Source of the DNA: Nonomuraea rubra
GTDB taxonomy: Bacteria > Actinomycetota > Actinomycetes > Streptosporangiales > Streptosporangiaceae
Direction of reading: 5' to 3'
NCBI RefSeq assembly: GCF_014207985.1
Contig: NZ_JACHMI010000001.1
Span: 9,717,001 to 9,781,000, forward strand
Length of the DNA stretch: 64,000 nt
The stretch's first letter is position 1. The number at the start of each line of letters is the position of its first letter. A model generated the notes under the pieces. The model saw nothing but the letters and a program-made list of their open reading frames with translations. It was not told where the DNA came from and searched no databases. A program made the position numbers and the translations under genes. Positions 48,388 to 56,591 of this stretch are shown piece by piece.

Positions 48388-49772
48388 GAGAAGGCTCTCC
48401 ATTCGAGCACGCCGGTCGAGTAGCCGGATCTGGAGGTGATGTTCAGGCGCAGGCGGGTCGTGCTGACGGGGGTGAACGTCGTGGCGTTGAACGTGTTGGC
48501 CGCCACGCCGCAGCCGGACGCGCCGGGCACGGCGACGTAGGCGCTGCCGTTCCAGTACTGGACCTGGCAGGAGGCCGGCAGGTCGATACCCTGGTCGTCG
48601 TCGAACCAGTACACCTCCGACCTGCGGATGGTCTGCGCCGTGGGCCACTGGTACTCGATCCACTCGGTGCCCTGGTGGTTCCAGTTGCCGTAGGCGCCGT
48701 GGCTGTGGTCCTGCGAGCTGGCGGGGGTGTAGCCGTCCTTGATCGCGCCGAGGGTCTCCCAGGGGGAGACGTAGGAGGTGGACGGGGTGGCGGTGGCGGC
48801 CAGGTTGCCCGGGCTCACCGGGCCGCCGGTCTGGACGACCTTCTGCATGGTGCCGTCGGCGTTGAAGGTGAGCTTGTCGAGGGTCACCGAGCGGCGGAAG
48901 TTGCCCCCGCCGGGGGCCGCGGCGTTGTGGTACACCATGTACCACTGGCCCTTGAACTCGATGATCGCCGGGTGGTTCGTGGTGGAGCTGACCTGGTCCA
49001 GTACGACGCCGCGGTGCGTCCACGGGCCCAGCGGGCTGCTCGCGGTGGCGTAGCGGACGCACGCGTAGCCGGGCTGGGAGCAGCCCGAGTCGTTGGCGGC
49101 GTAGGCGAGGTAGTAGACGCCGTTGCGCTTGAACAGCCAGGGCGCCTCCCAGAAGTTCGACACGCCGCTCGGGGTGATCACCGAGCCGACGGTCGAGGTC
49201 ATGGAGGCGTTGAGCCGGACGGCGCGCAGGCCGTAGTAGGAGCCCCAGTACAGGTAGACCTGGCCGTCGTCGTCGGTGAAGACGGTGGGGTCGATGTTCA
49301 GCGGGGAGGAGTTCGGGGTGCTGTCGCTGATCAGCGGGCCGCCGATGGCGTCGGTGAACGGGCCCGTGGGGCTGTTGCCGACGGCCACGCCGATGTTCAT
49401 CCAGCCGGGGCCGTTGCCGTTGATCGAGGTGAACCAGTAGTAGCGGCCGTCGGCGCCGCGCTCGACCTCGCTCGCCCAGGCGTCCGCGCCCGCCCAGGAG
49501 AAGTTCGAGATCGACAGCTTCGCGCCCTGGTCGGTGAAGGTGGCGGCGTCGGTGGAGCTGAAGACGTGCCAGTCGCGCATGACGAAGTTGGTGCCGCCGG
49601 TCGGGGCCTCGTCGTGGCCGGTGTAGAGGTACAGGGTGTCGCCCACGACCAGCGCGGCCGGGTCGGCCGTGTAGATCGCGGTGGTGATCGGCGCGCCCGC
49701 CAGCGCGGGTCGCACGTCGGTGAGGAGGAGCAGGAGTGCCGCGGCGATGGCCGCCGCCCATCGTCGTCTCAT
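48384..49772 (-). CDS. Secreted GH43-family glycosidase with F5/8 type C domain
   Basis: 462 residues. A signal (MRRRWAAAIAAALLLLLTDV) precedes the five-blade propeller: catalytic Asp in IYTADPAAL, Asp in NIDPTVFTDDDGQ and acid Glu in NFWEAPWLF. The C-terminal discoidin-like domain (YVSPWETLGAIKDG, EVYWFDDDQGIDLPAS, QYWNGSAYVAVPGAS) closely matches the last domain of the co-transcribed glycosidase, so both are probably targeted to the same polymer. It is the first gene of a coupled pair and follows a LacI-type operator. Likely alpha-L-arabinofuranosidase or beta-xylosidase; exact activity unproven. Confidence 0.88.
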   Translation of the reverse strand: MRRRWAAAIAAALLLLLTDVRPALAGAPITTAIYTADPAALVVGDTLYLYTGHDEAPTGGTNFVMRDWHVFSSTDAATFTDQGAKLSISNFSWAGADAWASEVERGADGRYYWFTSINGNGPGWMNIGVAVGNSPTGPFTDAIGGPLISDSTPNSSPLNIDPTVFTDDDGQVYLYWGSYYGLRAVRLNASMTSTVGSVITPSGVSNFWEAPWLFKRNGVYYLAYAANDSGCSQPGYACVRYATASSPLGPWTHRGVVLDQVSSTTNHPAIIEFKGQWYMVYHNAAAPGGGNFRRSVTLDKLTFNADGTMQKVVQTGGPVSPGNLAATATPSTSYVSPWETLGAIKDGYTPASSQDHSHGAYGNWNHQGTEWIEYQWPTAQTIRRSEVYWFDDDQGIDLPASCQVQYWNGSAYVAVPGASGCGVAANTFNATTFTPVSTTRLRLNITSRSGYSTGVLEWRAFS

Positions 49773-49789
49773 GTGTTCGCCCCTTACGG

Positions 49790-49807
49790 AATGTGAGCGT
49801 TAACATT
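49790..49807. promoter_or_regulatory. LacI-type operator upstream of the GH43 pair
   Basis: AATGTGAGCGTTAACATT is largely symmetric about CG (AATGT/ACATT arms), like arabinose- and arabinan-type LacI operators of actinomycetes. It starts 18 bases before the GH43 start codon. TGCAACCCGCTGCA at 49878-49891 is a second, weaker site of the TGCAA type. Confidence 0.65.
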
Positions 49808-50072
49808 GATGACTCGGGACAACCTGAAAGGTTTTCGGGAAAGTAGACCGGCCACCTGAGGGCTGTCAATCACCGCCTGCAACCCGCTGCACTGCCGCTG
49901 ACGTGCAGGATTGGAAATCCGTCACTGCTGATCAGCCAGCGAACGCTTGGTTACAGTTCCGTATCGACCGAAAAGGATTTCGCTCACCTCGACACGTACT
50001 CCGGCCTGCGCGGAAAATCCCCCCGGGCGTGAGATGTTCCGAGAAGTAGCTCCTGACCTTTGAGGATCTTCC

Positions 50073-50864
50073 GTGGGACACGATCACGAGCGCCGGCGGG
50101 TCAGCCGCCGGCGGATGATCACCGGGATCGGCTCGCTCGGGCTCGGCGGCCTGTTCACCGCCGGCGCGCACGCCACGTCCGAGCCCGACACGTACGCCAA
50201 GGCCGACGCCCTGTTCGCCGAGGCCCGGACCTGCACCCTGACGCCCAGCGCGCAGCAGGGCCCCTACTACTTCGAGACACGCGCGCTGCGCAGCGACATC
50301 CGCGAGGACCGGGCCGGCGTGCGGCTCCGCCTGGCGATCAAGGTGCAGGACGGCGACACGTGCCGCCCGCTGCCCGGATCGGTGGTCGAGATCTGGCACT
50401 GCGACGCGGCCGGGCTCTACTCGGGCGCCGAGGCGGAGTCGCGGGAGGCGCTGAGCGGCGGCGACGACGACGGCAAGACCACGATCAGCGCCGGGGAGAA
50501 GTTCACCGACATGCGGCCGTCGGACGGCCGGCGCTACCTGCGCGGCGCCCAGGTCGCCGGCCCCGACGGCGTCGTCAGGTTCACCACCATCTGGCCGGGC
50601 TGGTACCCGGGCCGCACGGTGCACATCCACGTGATGGTGGTGGTGGGCGGGAACCGGGCGCTCTGCACCGAGCTCATGTTCGACGAGGCGTACAACAGGA
50701 AGGTGCTGGCGCTGCCGCCGTACCGGGGGCACGAGCAGCCGCGTGACACGTTCAACGGCAACGACCCCATCCACGAGGACGGCATGCTGACCCACGTCAC
50801 CGAGGACGGCGACGGTTTCCTCGCCGTCATCGTCCTGTCCGCCGACCCCGACCAGCCGCACTAG
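50073..50864 (+). CDS. Tat-exported intradiol dioxygenase-like protein, copy 1
   Basis: 263 residues. GTG start with GAGGA about eight bases upstream. The Tat signal is RRRVSRRRMITGIGSLGLGG. The intradiol (dioxygenase-C) fold has TLTPSAQQGPYYFETR, the ligand region EIWHCDAAGLYSG, YLRGAQV and FTTIWPGWYPGRTVHIHVMV (Tyr and paired His, matching nonheme Fe(III) ligands). The family cleaves catechol-type rings between hydroxyls; secreted actinobacterial members are implicated in lignin-related aromatics. A close paralog follows 109 bases later. Confidence 0.85.
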   Translation: MGHDHERRRVSRRRMITGIGSLGLGGLFTAGAHATSEPDTYAKADALFAEARTCTLTPSAQQGPYYFETRALRSDIREDRAGVRLRLAIKVQDGDTCRPLPGSVVEIWHCDAAGLYSGAEAESREALSGGDDDGKTTISAGEKFTDMRPSDGRRYLRGAQVAGPDGVVRFTTIWPGWYPGRTVHIHVMVVVGGNRALCTELMFDEAYNRKVLALPPYRGHEQPRDTFNGNDPIHEDGMLTHVTEDGDGFLAVIVLSADPDQPH

Positions 50865-50933
50865 ACAGATCTTCTGTTCCTCATGAGAACTTCATCCTCG
50901 GCAAAGGCCCGGGTAAGAGGCCCCGGCCTACGG

Positions 50934-50959
50934 TGTGGTCCCAGACAATTCTGGACACA
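50934..50959. promoter_or_regulatory. Imperfect inverted repeat before dioxygenase copy 2
   Basis: TGTGGTCCCAGA and TCTGGACACA are imperfect inverted arms around CAAT, 14 bases before the GTG at 50974. It may be an operator or part of a promoter. Confidence 0.35.
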
Positions 50960-50973
50960 CTGGAGGATTCTCA

Positions 50974-51828
50974 GTGGGACACGACCACGAAGGCCAGCGG
51001 GTCAGCCGCCGGCGCCTGTTCGCGGGCATCAGCTCGATCGGGCTCGGCACCCTGCTGGCCGCCTGCTCCGGCTCGGGCCCGTCGGCCGTCACCACGTCCA
51101 CGGGCGCGACCGTGACGCCGCAGGCCACCACGGCCACGACCGGTGACCTGGCCGCGCTCTTCGAGGGCGCGGGCACGTGCAAGCTGACCGCCAGTACCAC
51201 GCAGGGCCCGTACTACTTCGACGCCGACAAGGTGCGCGGTGACATCCGCGAGGACCGGCAGGGCGTGCGGCTGCGGGTCGCGATCAAGGTGCAGGACAGC
51301 GAGACGTGCGAGCCGCTGAAGAACGCCGTCGTCGAGATCTGGCACTGCGACGCGGCCGGGCTCTACTCGGGCGCCGAGTCGATGTCGACCGGCGGGGGCG
51401 GCAACCCGCCGGCGGGCGGCGCGCCCACGGGTCCCCCGCCGAGCGGCGGCGGCCGGGAGGACGGCTCGATGGACCTGACGCCCGTGGACGACCAGCGTTA
51501 CCTGCGGGGCGCGCAGGTCACCAACGCCGAGGGCATCGTCGAGTTCACCACCATCTGGCCCGGCTGGTACCGGGGGCGCACGATCCACATCCACGCCATG
51601 GTGCACGTCAGCAACGAGCGGGTGCTGACCACGCAGTTCATGTTCGACGAGGAGCTGAACAGCGTGGTCATGGCCAGGGCGCCCTACTCCGCGCGCACCG
51701 GGCGCGACACGTTCAACGACGGCGACGGCATCTACCAGGACGGCATGCTGATGAAGGTCGCCCAGGAGGGCGACGGCTACGTGGGCGCCATCGTCCTGGC
51801 CGCCGACTCCGACCGGGACGGCGGCTAG
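50974..51828 (+). CDS. Tat lipoprotein intradiol dioxygenase-like protein, copy 2
   Basis: 284 residues. TGGAGGA six bases before the GTG. The N-terminus mirrors copy 1 (MGHDHEGQRVSRRR), then a lipobox LLAACSGSG near residue 28, so this copy is a Tat lipoprotein. QGPYYFDAD, EIWHCDAAGLYSGAES, YLRGAQV and FTTIWPGWYRGRTIHIHAMV repeat the intradiol motifs. It differs by a Gly/Pro-rich loop (GGGGNPPAGGAPTGPPPS) after the WHCDA helix. Stop overlaps the convergent gene's stop by four bases. Tandem duplication with divergence in anchoring is inferred. Confidence 0.87.
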   Translation: MGHDHEGQRVSRRRLFAGISSIGLGTLLAACSGSGPSAVTTSTGATVTPQATTATTGDLAALFEGAGTCKLTASTTQGPYYFDADKVRGDIREDRQGVRLRVAIKVQDSETCEPLKNAVVEIWHCDAAGLYSGAESMSTGGGGNPPAGGAPTGPPPSGGGREDGSMDLTPVDDQRYLRGAQVTNAEGIVEFTTIWPGWYRGRTIHIHAMVHVSNERVLTTQFMFDEELNSVVMARAPYSARTGRDTFNDGDGIYQDGMLMKVAQEGDGYVGAIVLAADSDRDGG

Positions 51829-53792
51829 ACCCGCCGGACCACGTGCAGCAGGTACTCCTTCCTGTCGAGCGGGTTGTGGTCGGTGCGCGGGCGCTCGGGG
51901 ATCGGGCCGCGTACCGGCTCGTACCGGTCGAAGCCGCACTCCAGCACGCCCTCGCCCCTGGTCAGCCCCGGCAGCCGCCGCTCCAGCCCGTGCACCCGGG
52001 CGGCCGGGATCTCCCCCTCCACCACGGACTCCAGCCGGGTGCGCGGGATCGCGCCCAGCCCGGCCAGGACGGGCAGCACCGGGCCCAGCGTGTCGGGCGG
52101 CAGCTCCAGGCGGAAGCGGTGCAGCGGCTCGTACACCGTGGTGCCCGCCCGCCGCAACGCGGTCATCAGCACCAGCGGGACCAGGTTGCGGAAGTCGCCG
52201 GCGGTGCTCGACATGCTCTTGTCGAACGAGCCGTGCGCGTGGCTCTGCCTGGCGTAGTAGCCCGAATGGGTCAGCGTGACCACGCAGTCCAGCACCTCCC
52301 AGCCGTGCAGGCCCTGCTTGAGCGTCTCGTGCACGGTCTCCTCGATCGTGCGCATGAACGCGTACGGCAGCGAGCCCAGCTCCACCTCCAGCCGGAACCG
52401 CACCCCGCTGCCGATCGGCCCCGGCTCCACGCGCAGGCCGACCGTGGCCAGGAACGGGTTGGGGGCCACGGAGATCACCTCGACGGCGGCGCCGGTGCCC
52501 GAGGGGCGTTCGACGCAGATCGTGGTGGTCTCGCGGAAGGTGACGTCGAGGCCGAAGTCGGTGGCCAGGGTGGCCTGGATGACCTCCTTCTGGACCTCGC
52601 CGTAGAGGGAGACCGAGACCTCCTGGCGCAGGTCGTCCTGGCGCAGGTCGATCAGCGGGTCCTGCTCGGCGAGCTGGGTCAGCGCCAGGTGCAGCGCTCC
52701 CCTGTCGGCGGGGCGGCCAGGGACCACGACGGTCTCCAGGGTGGGCGGCGCGAAGTGCGGCTCCAGGCCCCTGTCCGGGTGGCCGATGGTGTCACCGATG
52801 CGGACGTCGGCCAGGCCCCAGAGGCGGGCGATGCGACCGGCCGTCACCTCCTGCCGCCGCACCGACGTGCCGCCGTCGAACACGCTGATCGCCGTGACCT
52901 TGCCCGCCCGGCCGGGGCCGAAGCTCAGCCGGTCGCGGGTGCGCAGCGTGCCGCCGAACATCCGCGCGTACGCGACCTTCTCCCCCGCCGGCCCTCGCTC
53001 GACCTTGAAGACGGTCCCCGACACCGGCCCCTCCGGGTCGTCCTGGGCGGCGGGCAGCAACTCCTCGATGCCAGCCATCAGCGCCTCCACCCCGGCCCCC
53101 GTGATGGCCGAGCCGAAGAACACCGGATGCGCCAGCGCCCGCCCGGTCTGGGCGGCGAGCTCGGCGCGCAGCCGGGGGTAGGTGAGGGAGCCCTCGTCGT
53201 GCACGTACGCGGCCAGCAGCGCGTCCTCCTGGGCGGCGAGCACGTCCACCAGGCTCGTCGCGAAGGCTGCCTGGCCGTCGAACGGGGTGAACGCGGCGCC
53301 GGGCGTGCCGAGGCCGGTGGCCTCGCCCATGGCGACCGCCCCGGGGGACAGCCGGTCGGTGATCTCGCGCAGCACGCCGTCGTACCGGGCGCCCCGGCGG
53401 TCGATCTTGTTGACGAAGATCAGCGTGGGCAGGCCGAGGCGGCGCAGCGTACGCATGAGCACGCGGGTCTGCGCCTGCACGCCCTCCACCGCGGAGACCA
53501 CCAGGACGGCGCCGTCGAGCACGCTGAGCACCCGCTCGACCTCGGCGATGAAGTCGGGGTGGCCCGGCGTGTCGATCAGGTTGACCGTGGTGCCGCCGAT
53601 GGCGAACGAGACGACCGCGGATTTGATGGTGATGCCACGCTGGCGCTCCAGGGCCAGCGAGTCGGTCTGGGTGTTGCCCTCGTCGACGCTGCCGACCTCG
53701 TCGATCACTCCGGCGGCGTGCAGCAGCCGCTCGGTCAGGCTGGTCTTACCGGCGTCTACATGCGCCAAGATCCCCAAATTGAGCATTCGCAC
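51825..53792 (-). CDS. Tet(M)/OtrA-type ribosomal protection GTPase
   Basis: 655 residues, the length of tetracycline-resistance ribosomal protection proteins. G1 AHVDAGKTS, G2 RGITI, G3 DTPGHPDF and G4 NKID are present, followed by EF-G-like domains with LSPGAVAMGEATGLG, FGSAITGAGVEALM and EEVHETLKQGLHGWEV-like sequence; the short end RKEYLLHVVRRV is typical. The GTPase would remove tetracycline from ribosomes. Actinomycete chromosomes often carry such genes, some of unproven activity. GTG 53792, with GAGGA upstream, is the likely start. Confidence 0.85.
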   Translation of the reverse strand: MRMLNLGILAHVDAGKTSLTERLLHAAGVIDEVGSVDEGNTQTDSLALERQRGITIKSAVVSFAIGGTTVNLIDTPGHPDFIAEVERVLSVLDGAVLVVSAVEGVQAQTRVLMRTLRRLGLPTLIFVNKIDRRGARYDGVLREITDRLSPGAVAMGEATGLGTPGAAFTPFDGQAAFATSLVDVLAAQEDALLAAYVHDEGSLTYPRLRAELAAQTGRALAHPVFFGSAITGAGVEALMAGIEELLPAAQDDPEGPVSGTVFKVERGPAGEKVAYARMFGGTLRTRDRLSFGPGRAGKVTAISVFDGGTSVRRQEVTAGRIARLWGLADVRIGDTIGHPDRGLEPHFAPPTLETVVVPGRPADRGALHLALTQLAEQDPLIDLRQDDLRQEVSVSLYGEVQKEVIQATLATDFGLDVTFRETTTICVERPSGTGAAVEVISVAPNPFLATVGLRVEPGPIGSGVRFRLEVELGSLPYAFMRTIEETVHETLKQGLHGWEVLDCVVTLTHSGYYARQSHAHGSFDKSMSSTAGDFRNLVPLVLMTALRRAGTTVYEPLHRFRLELPPDTLGPVLPVLAGLGAIPRTRLESVVEGEIPAARVHGLERRLPGLTRGEGVLECGFDRYEPVRGPIPERPRTDHNPLDRKEYLLHVVRRV

Positions 53793-53973
53793 CGAACGTC
53801 ATGTCCTCTGATTGGCTGACTCCTTCTGTCTCGTGGGACACGACAGTTGCCCGCATCTTCCTGCTCCTCTGCTCGTCCGGAACCGGGGACAGGACACCAG
53901 AGCGGCTCCCCGCGTAGCAACCCATTTACCGGGGGCTAGGGTGATACACCGTTCACGACGAGAGGAAGATCCG

Positions 53974-54330
53974 GTGAACGATAGCGGCGGACTGGCCGTC
54001 CCCGAGGTGATGGAGACTCCGGGCCGGACCGCGCCGCAGGCCAGCGGGATGCTGCGGTGGCTGCTGAAGCACCGGGTGCAGCCGGTCGGCCCGGAGACGG
54101 CCGAGGGCCACGCCGCGCCGAACGCCATCGCCGCCGTCCTGCTCGCCCTGCGCGACGCCACCGGGGTGCGGCCGCACTGCTACTTCGAGTGGGCGGAGGG
54201 GGCGCCGCTGATGCACATGTTCCGGTACCTCATCCTGGGGCGCGGTGACACGGCTCCGGTCGTACGCGAGATCGTCCGCGCCGCCGAGCCCGACCCCGCG
54301 CGCCGCCCCGGCATCCACGTCGGCGGCTGA
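53974..54330 (+). CDS. Hypothetical protein
   Basis: 118 residues. GAGGAAG lies five bases before the GTG. No signal or membrane segment. [40 protein letters not shown] and [20 protein letters not shown] suggest a small soluble helical protein of unknown family. Its last 26 bases, including the stop, are repeated in tandem directly after the gene. Confidence 0.65.
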   Translation: MNDSGGLAVPEVMETPGRTAPQASGMLRWLLKHRVQPVGPETAEGHAAPNAIAAVLLALRDATGVRPHCYFEWAEGAPLMHMFRYLILGRGDTAPVVREIVRAAEPDPARRPGIHVGG

Positions 54331-54369
54331 CCCCGCCCGGCGGCCCGGCATCCACGTCGGCGGCTGACC
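54307..54369. repeat. 26-bp repeat spanning the hypothetical gene's stop codon
   Basis: CCCGGCATCCACGTCGGCGG... occurs at 54307-54332 and 54344-54369, 37 bases apart. Both copies contain CGGCTGACC, so the gene's end is duplicated beyond its stop. This is the same type of event as at 42854-42895. Confidence 0.85.
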
Positions 54370-54424
54370 GGACCCCTCGCACCCCTGCCACCGCTCCGCG
54401 CGGCGCTCGGACATGAGCTAGAGT

Positions 54425-54440
54425 TTGGACAGTTGCCCAA
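54425..54440. promoter_or_regulatory. Imperfect inverted repeat before the TetR-monooxygenase pair
   Basis: TTGGACAGTTGCCCAA has outer arms TTGG/CCAA around eight bases, about 23 bases before the TetR ATG. A possible TetR operator. Confidence 0.35.
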
Positions 54441-54462
54441 GTCGAACGCCCAAGAGGAGCAC

Positions 54463-55038
54463 ATGGCCCACCTCTCCGCCGAACGCGGCAAAGCCACCCG
54501 CCAGCGGCTGCTCGACGCGGCCGTCGCCCTCGTCCCCGAGGTCGGCTGGGGCAGCGTCACCACCCGGCTCGTCGCCGAACGGGCCGGGGTGGCGCCCGGC
54601 GTGGTCCACTACCACTTCGCCTCGGTCACGGACCTGCTCGTCGCCGCCGGCCTCGGCTTCACCGCCGGCCTGCTCGACCTGCTCGCCACGGAGCTGACCG
54701 CGCGGGAGGACGTCGGCGAGGCCGTCGACTGGCTGCTGGCCGAGCTGTCGCGCTACAGCGGCACCGACCCGGCCTCGCTGCTGGTGGTCGAGATGTTCCT
54801 GGCCGCCACGCGGCTGCCCGAGCTGCGCGAAGGGCTCGGGCAGCAGGTCGGCCGGTTCCGCTCCACGGTGGCGTCCTGGCTGGTCGCGCGCGGTTACCGG
54901 GGGGATCCGGCCGCGGCGGCGGCGATGCTGGCGGCCTCGGTGGACGGGATCATGCTGCACCGCGCGCTCGACCCCGGCCTCGACCCGGCCGCGCTGGGCG
55001 GGCTGCTGCGGGCCATGCTCGGGAAGGGAGCATCGTGA
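54463..55038 (+). CDS. TetR-family transcriptional regulator
   Basis: 191 residues; AGGAG precedes the ATG closely. The helix-turn-helix is LLDAAVALVPEVGWGSVTTR, LVAERAGVAPGVVHYHFASV. The stop overlaps the start of the FAD-monooxygenase (GTGA), so the two are co-translated and the regulator probably represses its own operon until a drug or substrate appears. Confidence 0.9.
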   Translation: MAHLSAERGKATRQRLLDAAVALVPEVGWGSVTTRLVAERAGVAPGVVHYHFASVTDLLVAAGLGFTAGLLDLLATELTAREDVGEAVDWLLAELSRYSGTDPASLLVVEMFLAATRLPELREGLGQQVGRFRSTVASWLVARGYRGDPAAAAAMLAASVDGIMLHRALDPGLDPAALGGLLRAMLGKGAS

Positions 55039-56282
55039 GGATCGTGATCTGCGGCGCCGGCATCGCCGGCCTGACGCTGGCCTGGCACCTCGAACGCGCC
55101 GGGTGGGAGGTGGAGCTGGTCGAGCGGGCGCCGGCGTTCCGCGACGGCGGCTACATGATCGACTTCTACGGCCCCGGCTTCCAGGTCGCCGAGCGCATGG
55201 GGCTGCGGCCCCGGCTGCTGCGCGACCGCTACCCGGTCGACGAGCTCAGCTACGTCGGCCGCGACGGGCGCCAGACCAGCCACCTGAAGCTGAGCTCGGG
55301 GCTGGAGGACGTCTACAGCCTGCTGCGGGGGGACCTGGCGCGGGCCATCGCCGACGACGTACGCGCGCCCGTCACGTACGGCACCACCGTCGAGAGCGCC
55401 GAGCAGCACGCCGACGGGGTGACGGTACGGCTGACCGACGGCACCACCCGCGAGGCGGACCTGCTCGCCGGCGCCGACGGGGCCCGCTCCCGGGTGCGGT
55501 CGCTGGCCTTCGGCGAGGTCACGCCGCGCTACCTCGGGCACCAGGTGGCGGCCTACGTCGTGACGGACGCGGAGCTGAGCCGCCAGGTCGGGACGCGCTA
55601 CCAGATGCTCACCAAGCCGGGGCTGATGGCCGGCGCCTACGCGCTGCGCGACGACCGGCTCGCCCTGCTGTTCCTGCGCCGCGAGCCGGACCCCGCCCTG
55701 CCCGCCGACCCGGCCGCCACCCTGCGCCACCACTTCGGCGGGCTCGGCTGGATCCTGCCCTCGGTGCTGGAGCGGGTCCCCGGCCCCGCCGGGCTCTACT
55801 ACGACCTGGTGACGCAGGTGGAGCTGGAACGCTGGCACCGCGGCCGGATCGTGCTCCTGGGCGACGCCTGCCAGGCGGTGTCGCTGTTCGCCGGGCATGG
55901 GGCCAGCATGGCGATGGCGGCGTCCTGGATCCTGGCCGACGAGCTGACCACGGCCCACGACACCCCGGGGCCCCTGCCCGGCACCGCTGACACGCCCGGA
56001 CACCTGCCCGGCACCTCTGAGATACCCGGGCACCTGGCCGACGCCCTCGCCCGCTACCAGGCCCGGATGGCCCCGGCCATCGCCGAGGTGCAGGCCTTCG
56101 GGCGGCGATCCATCCAGTGGATCGCCCCTTCGAACCGGTGGCGCATCCTCGCCCGCGACCTGATCTTCCGGCTGGCCACCCTGCCCGGCGCCGACCGCCT
56201 GTTCGTCAACTCCCTGAGCCCCGGCGGCCACAACCTCATCAGCCCCCGCTCGGACGTCCTGGAGACCGTACGCCGCGACTGA
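55035..56282 (+). CDS. FAD-dependent monooxygenase (PHBH-fold, Tet(X)-like class)
   Basis: 415 residues. GTG 55035 overlaps the preceding stop. The FAD motif is GAGIAGLTLAWHLERAGWEV, the DG motif ADLLAGADGARSRVR and the GD motif GDACQAVSLFAGHGASMAMA. It belongs to the aromatic hydroxylase fold that includes tetracycline (Tet(X)) and rifampin monooxygenases; the pairing with TetR fits drug-inducible expression. Substrate unproven. A loop near residues 309-335 holds tandem repeats DTPGPLPGTA / DTPGHLPGTS / EIPGHLAD. Confidence 0.88.
   Translation: MRIVICGAGIAGLTLAWHLERAGWEVELVERAPAFRDGGYMIDFYGPGFQVAERMGLRPRLLRDRYPVDELSYVGRDGRQTSHLKLSSGLEDVYSLLRGDLARAIADDVRAPVTYGTTVESAEQHADGVTVRLTDGTTREADLLAGADGARSRVRSLAFGEVTPRYLGHQVAAYVVTDAELSRQVGTRYQMLTKPGLMAGAYALRDDRLALLFLRREPDPALPADPAATLRHHFGGLGWILPSVLERVPGPAGLYYDLVTQVELERWHRGRIVLLGDACQAVSLFAGHGASMAMAASWILADELTTAHDTPGPLPGTADTPGHLPGTSEIPGHLADALARYQARMAPAIAEVQAFGRRSIQWIAPSNRWRILARDLIFRLATLPGADRLFVNSLSPGGHNLISPRSDVLETVRRD
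55959..56042 (+). repeat. 30-bp in-frame repeats in the monooxygenase gene
   Basis: Three units (two full 30-bp, one partial) encode DTPGPLPGTA, DTPGHLPGTS and EIPGHLAD. Loop expansion without frame loss. Confidence 0.8.
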
Positions 56283-56400
56283 TCACCCCCACCGGCGGAG
56301 GACGCCGTACGGGAAGCCGCCCCGTCGCGGCTCGAACCCCCGTACGGCGCCCAGCCGGCGTTCGGCCTCGGCTACCAGCGGCGGCGGCAGCTCGGCCCGC

Positions 56401-56535
56401 TCACGCCGCGGAGTCCTCCTCATCCTCGATCTCGTCCCCACCGTCACCGCGGTCCAGCGTCTGCTTGGCGGCCCTGAACCGGGCGCAGCGCGCCTCCAGC
56501 TCCCGTTCGTCTTCCAGGATCCACTGTTCGATCAT
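56401..56535 (-). CDS. Possible small acidic protein
   Basis: 44 residues from ATG 56535: IEQWILEDERELEARCARFR ... DRGDGGDEIEDEEDSAA. Highly charged, coiled-coil-like, with an acidic tail. No clear ribosome-binding site and no known family. It sits in the gap between the monooxygenase and PEP-synthase-like genes. Coding is uncertain. Confidence 0.35.
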   Translation of the reverse strand: MIEQWILEDERELEARCARFRAAKQTLDRGDGGDEIEDEEDSAA

Positions 56536-56591
56536 GATCAATGAAGTGATCACAGACGAGCCGGCGAGCGGGCCGACTTGACGCGAACTTT

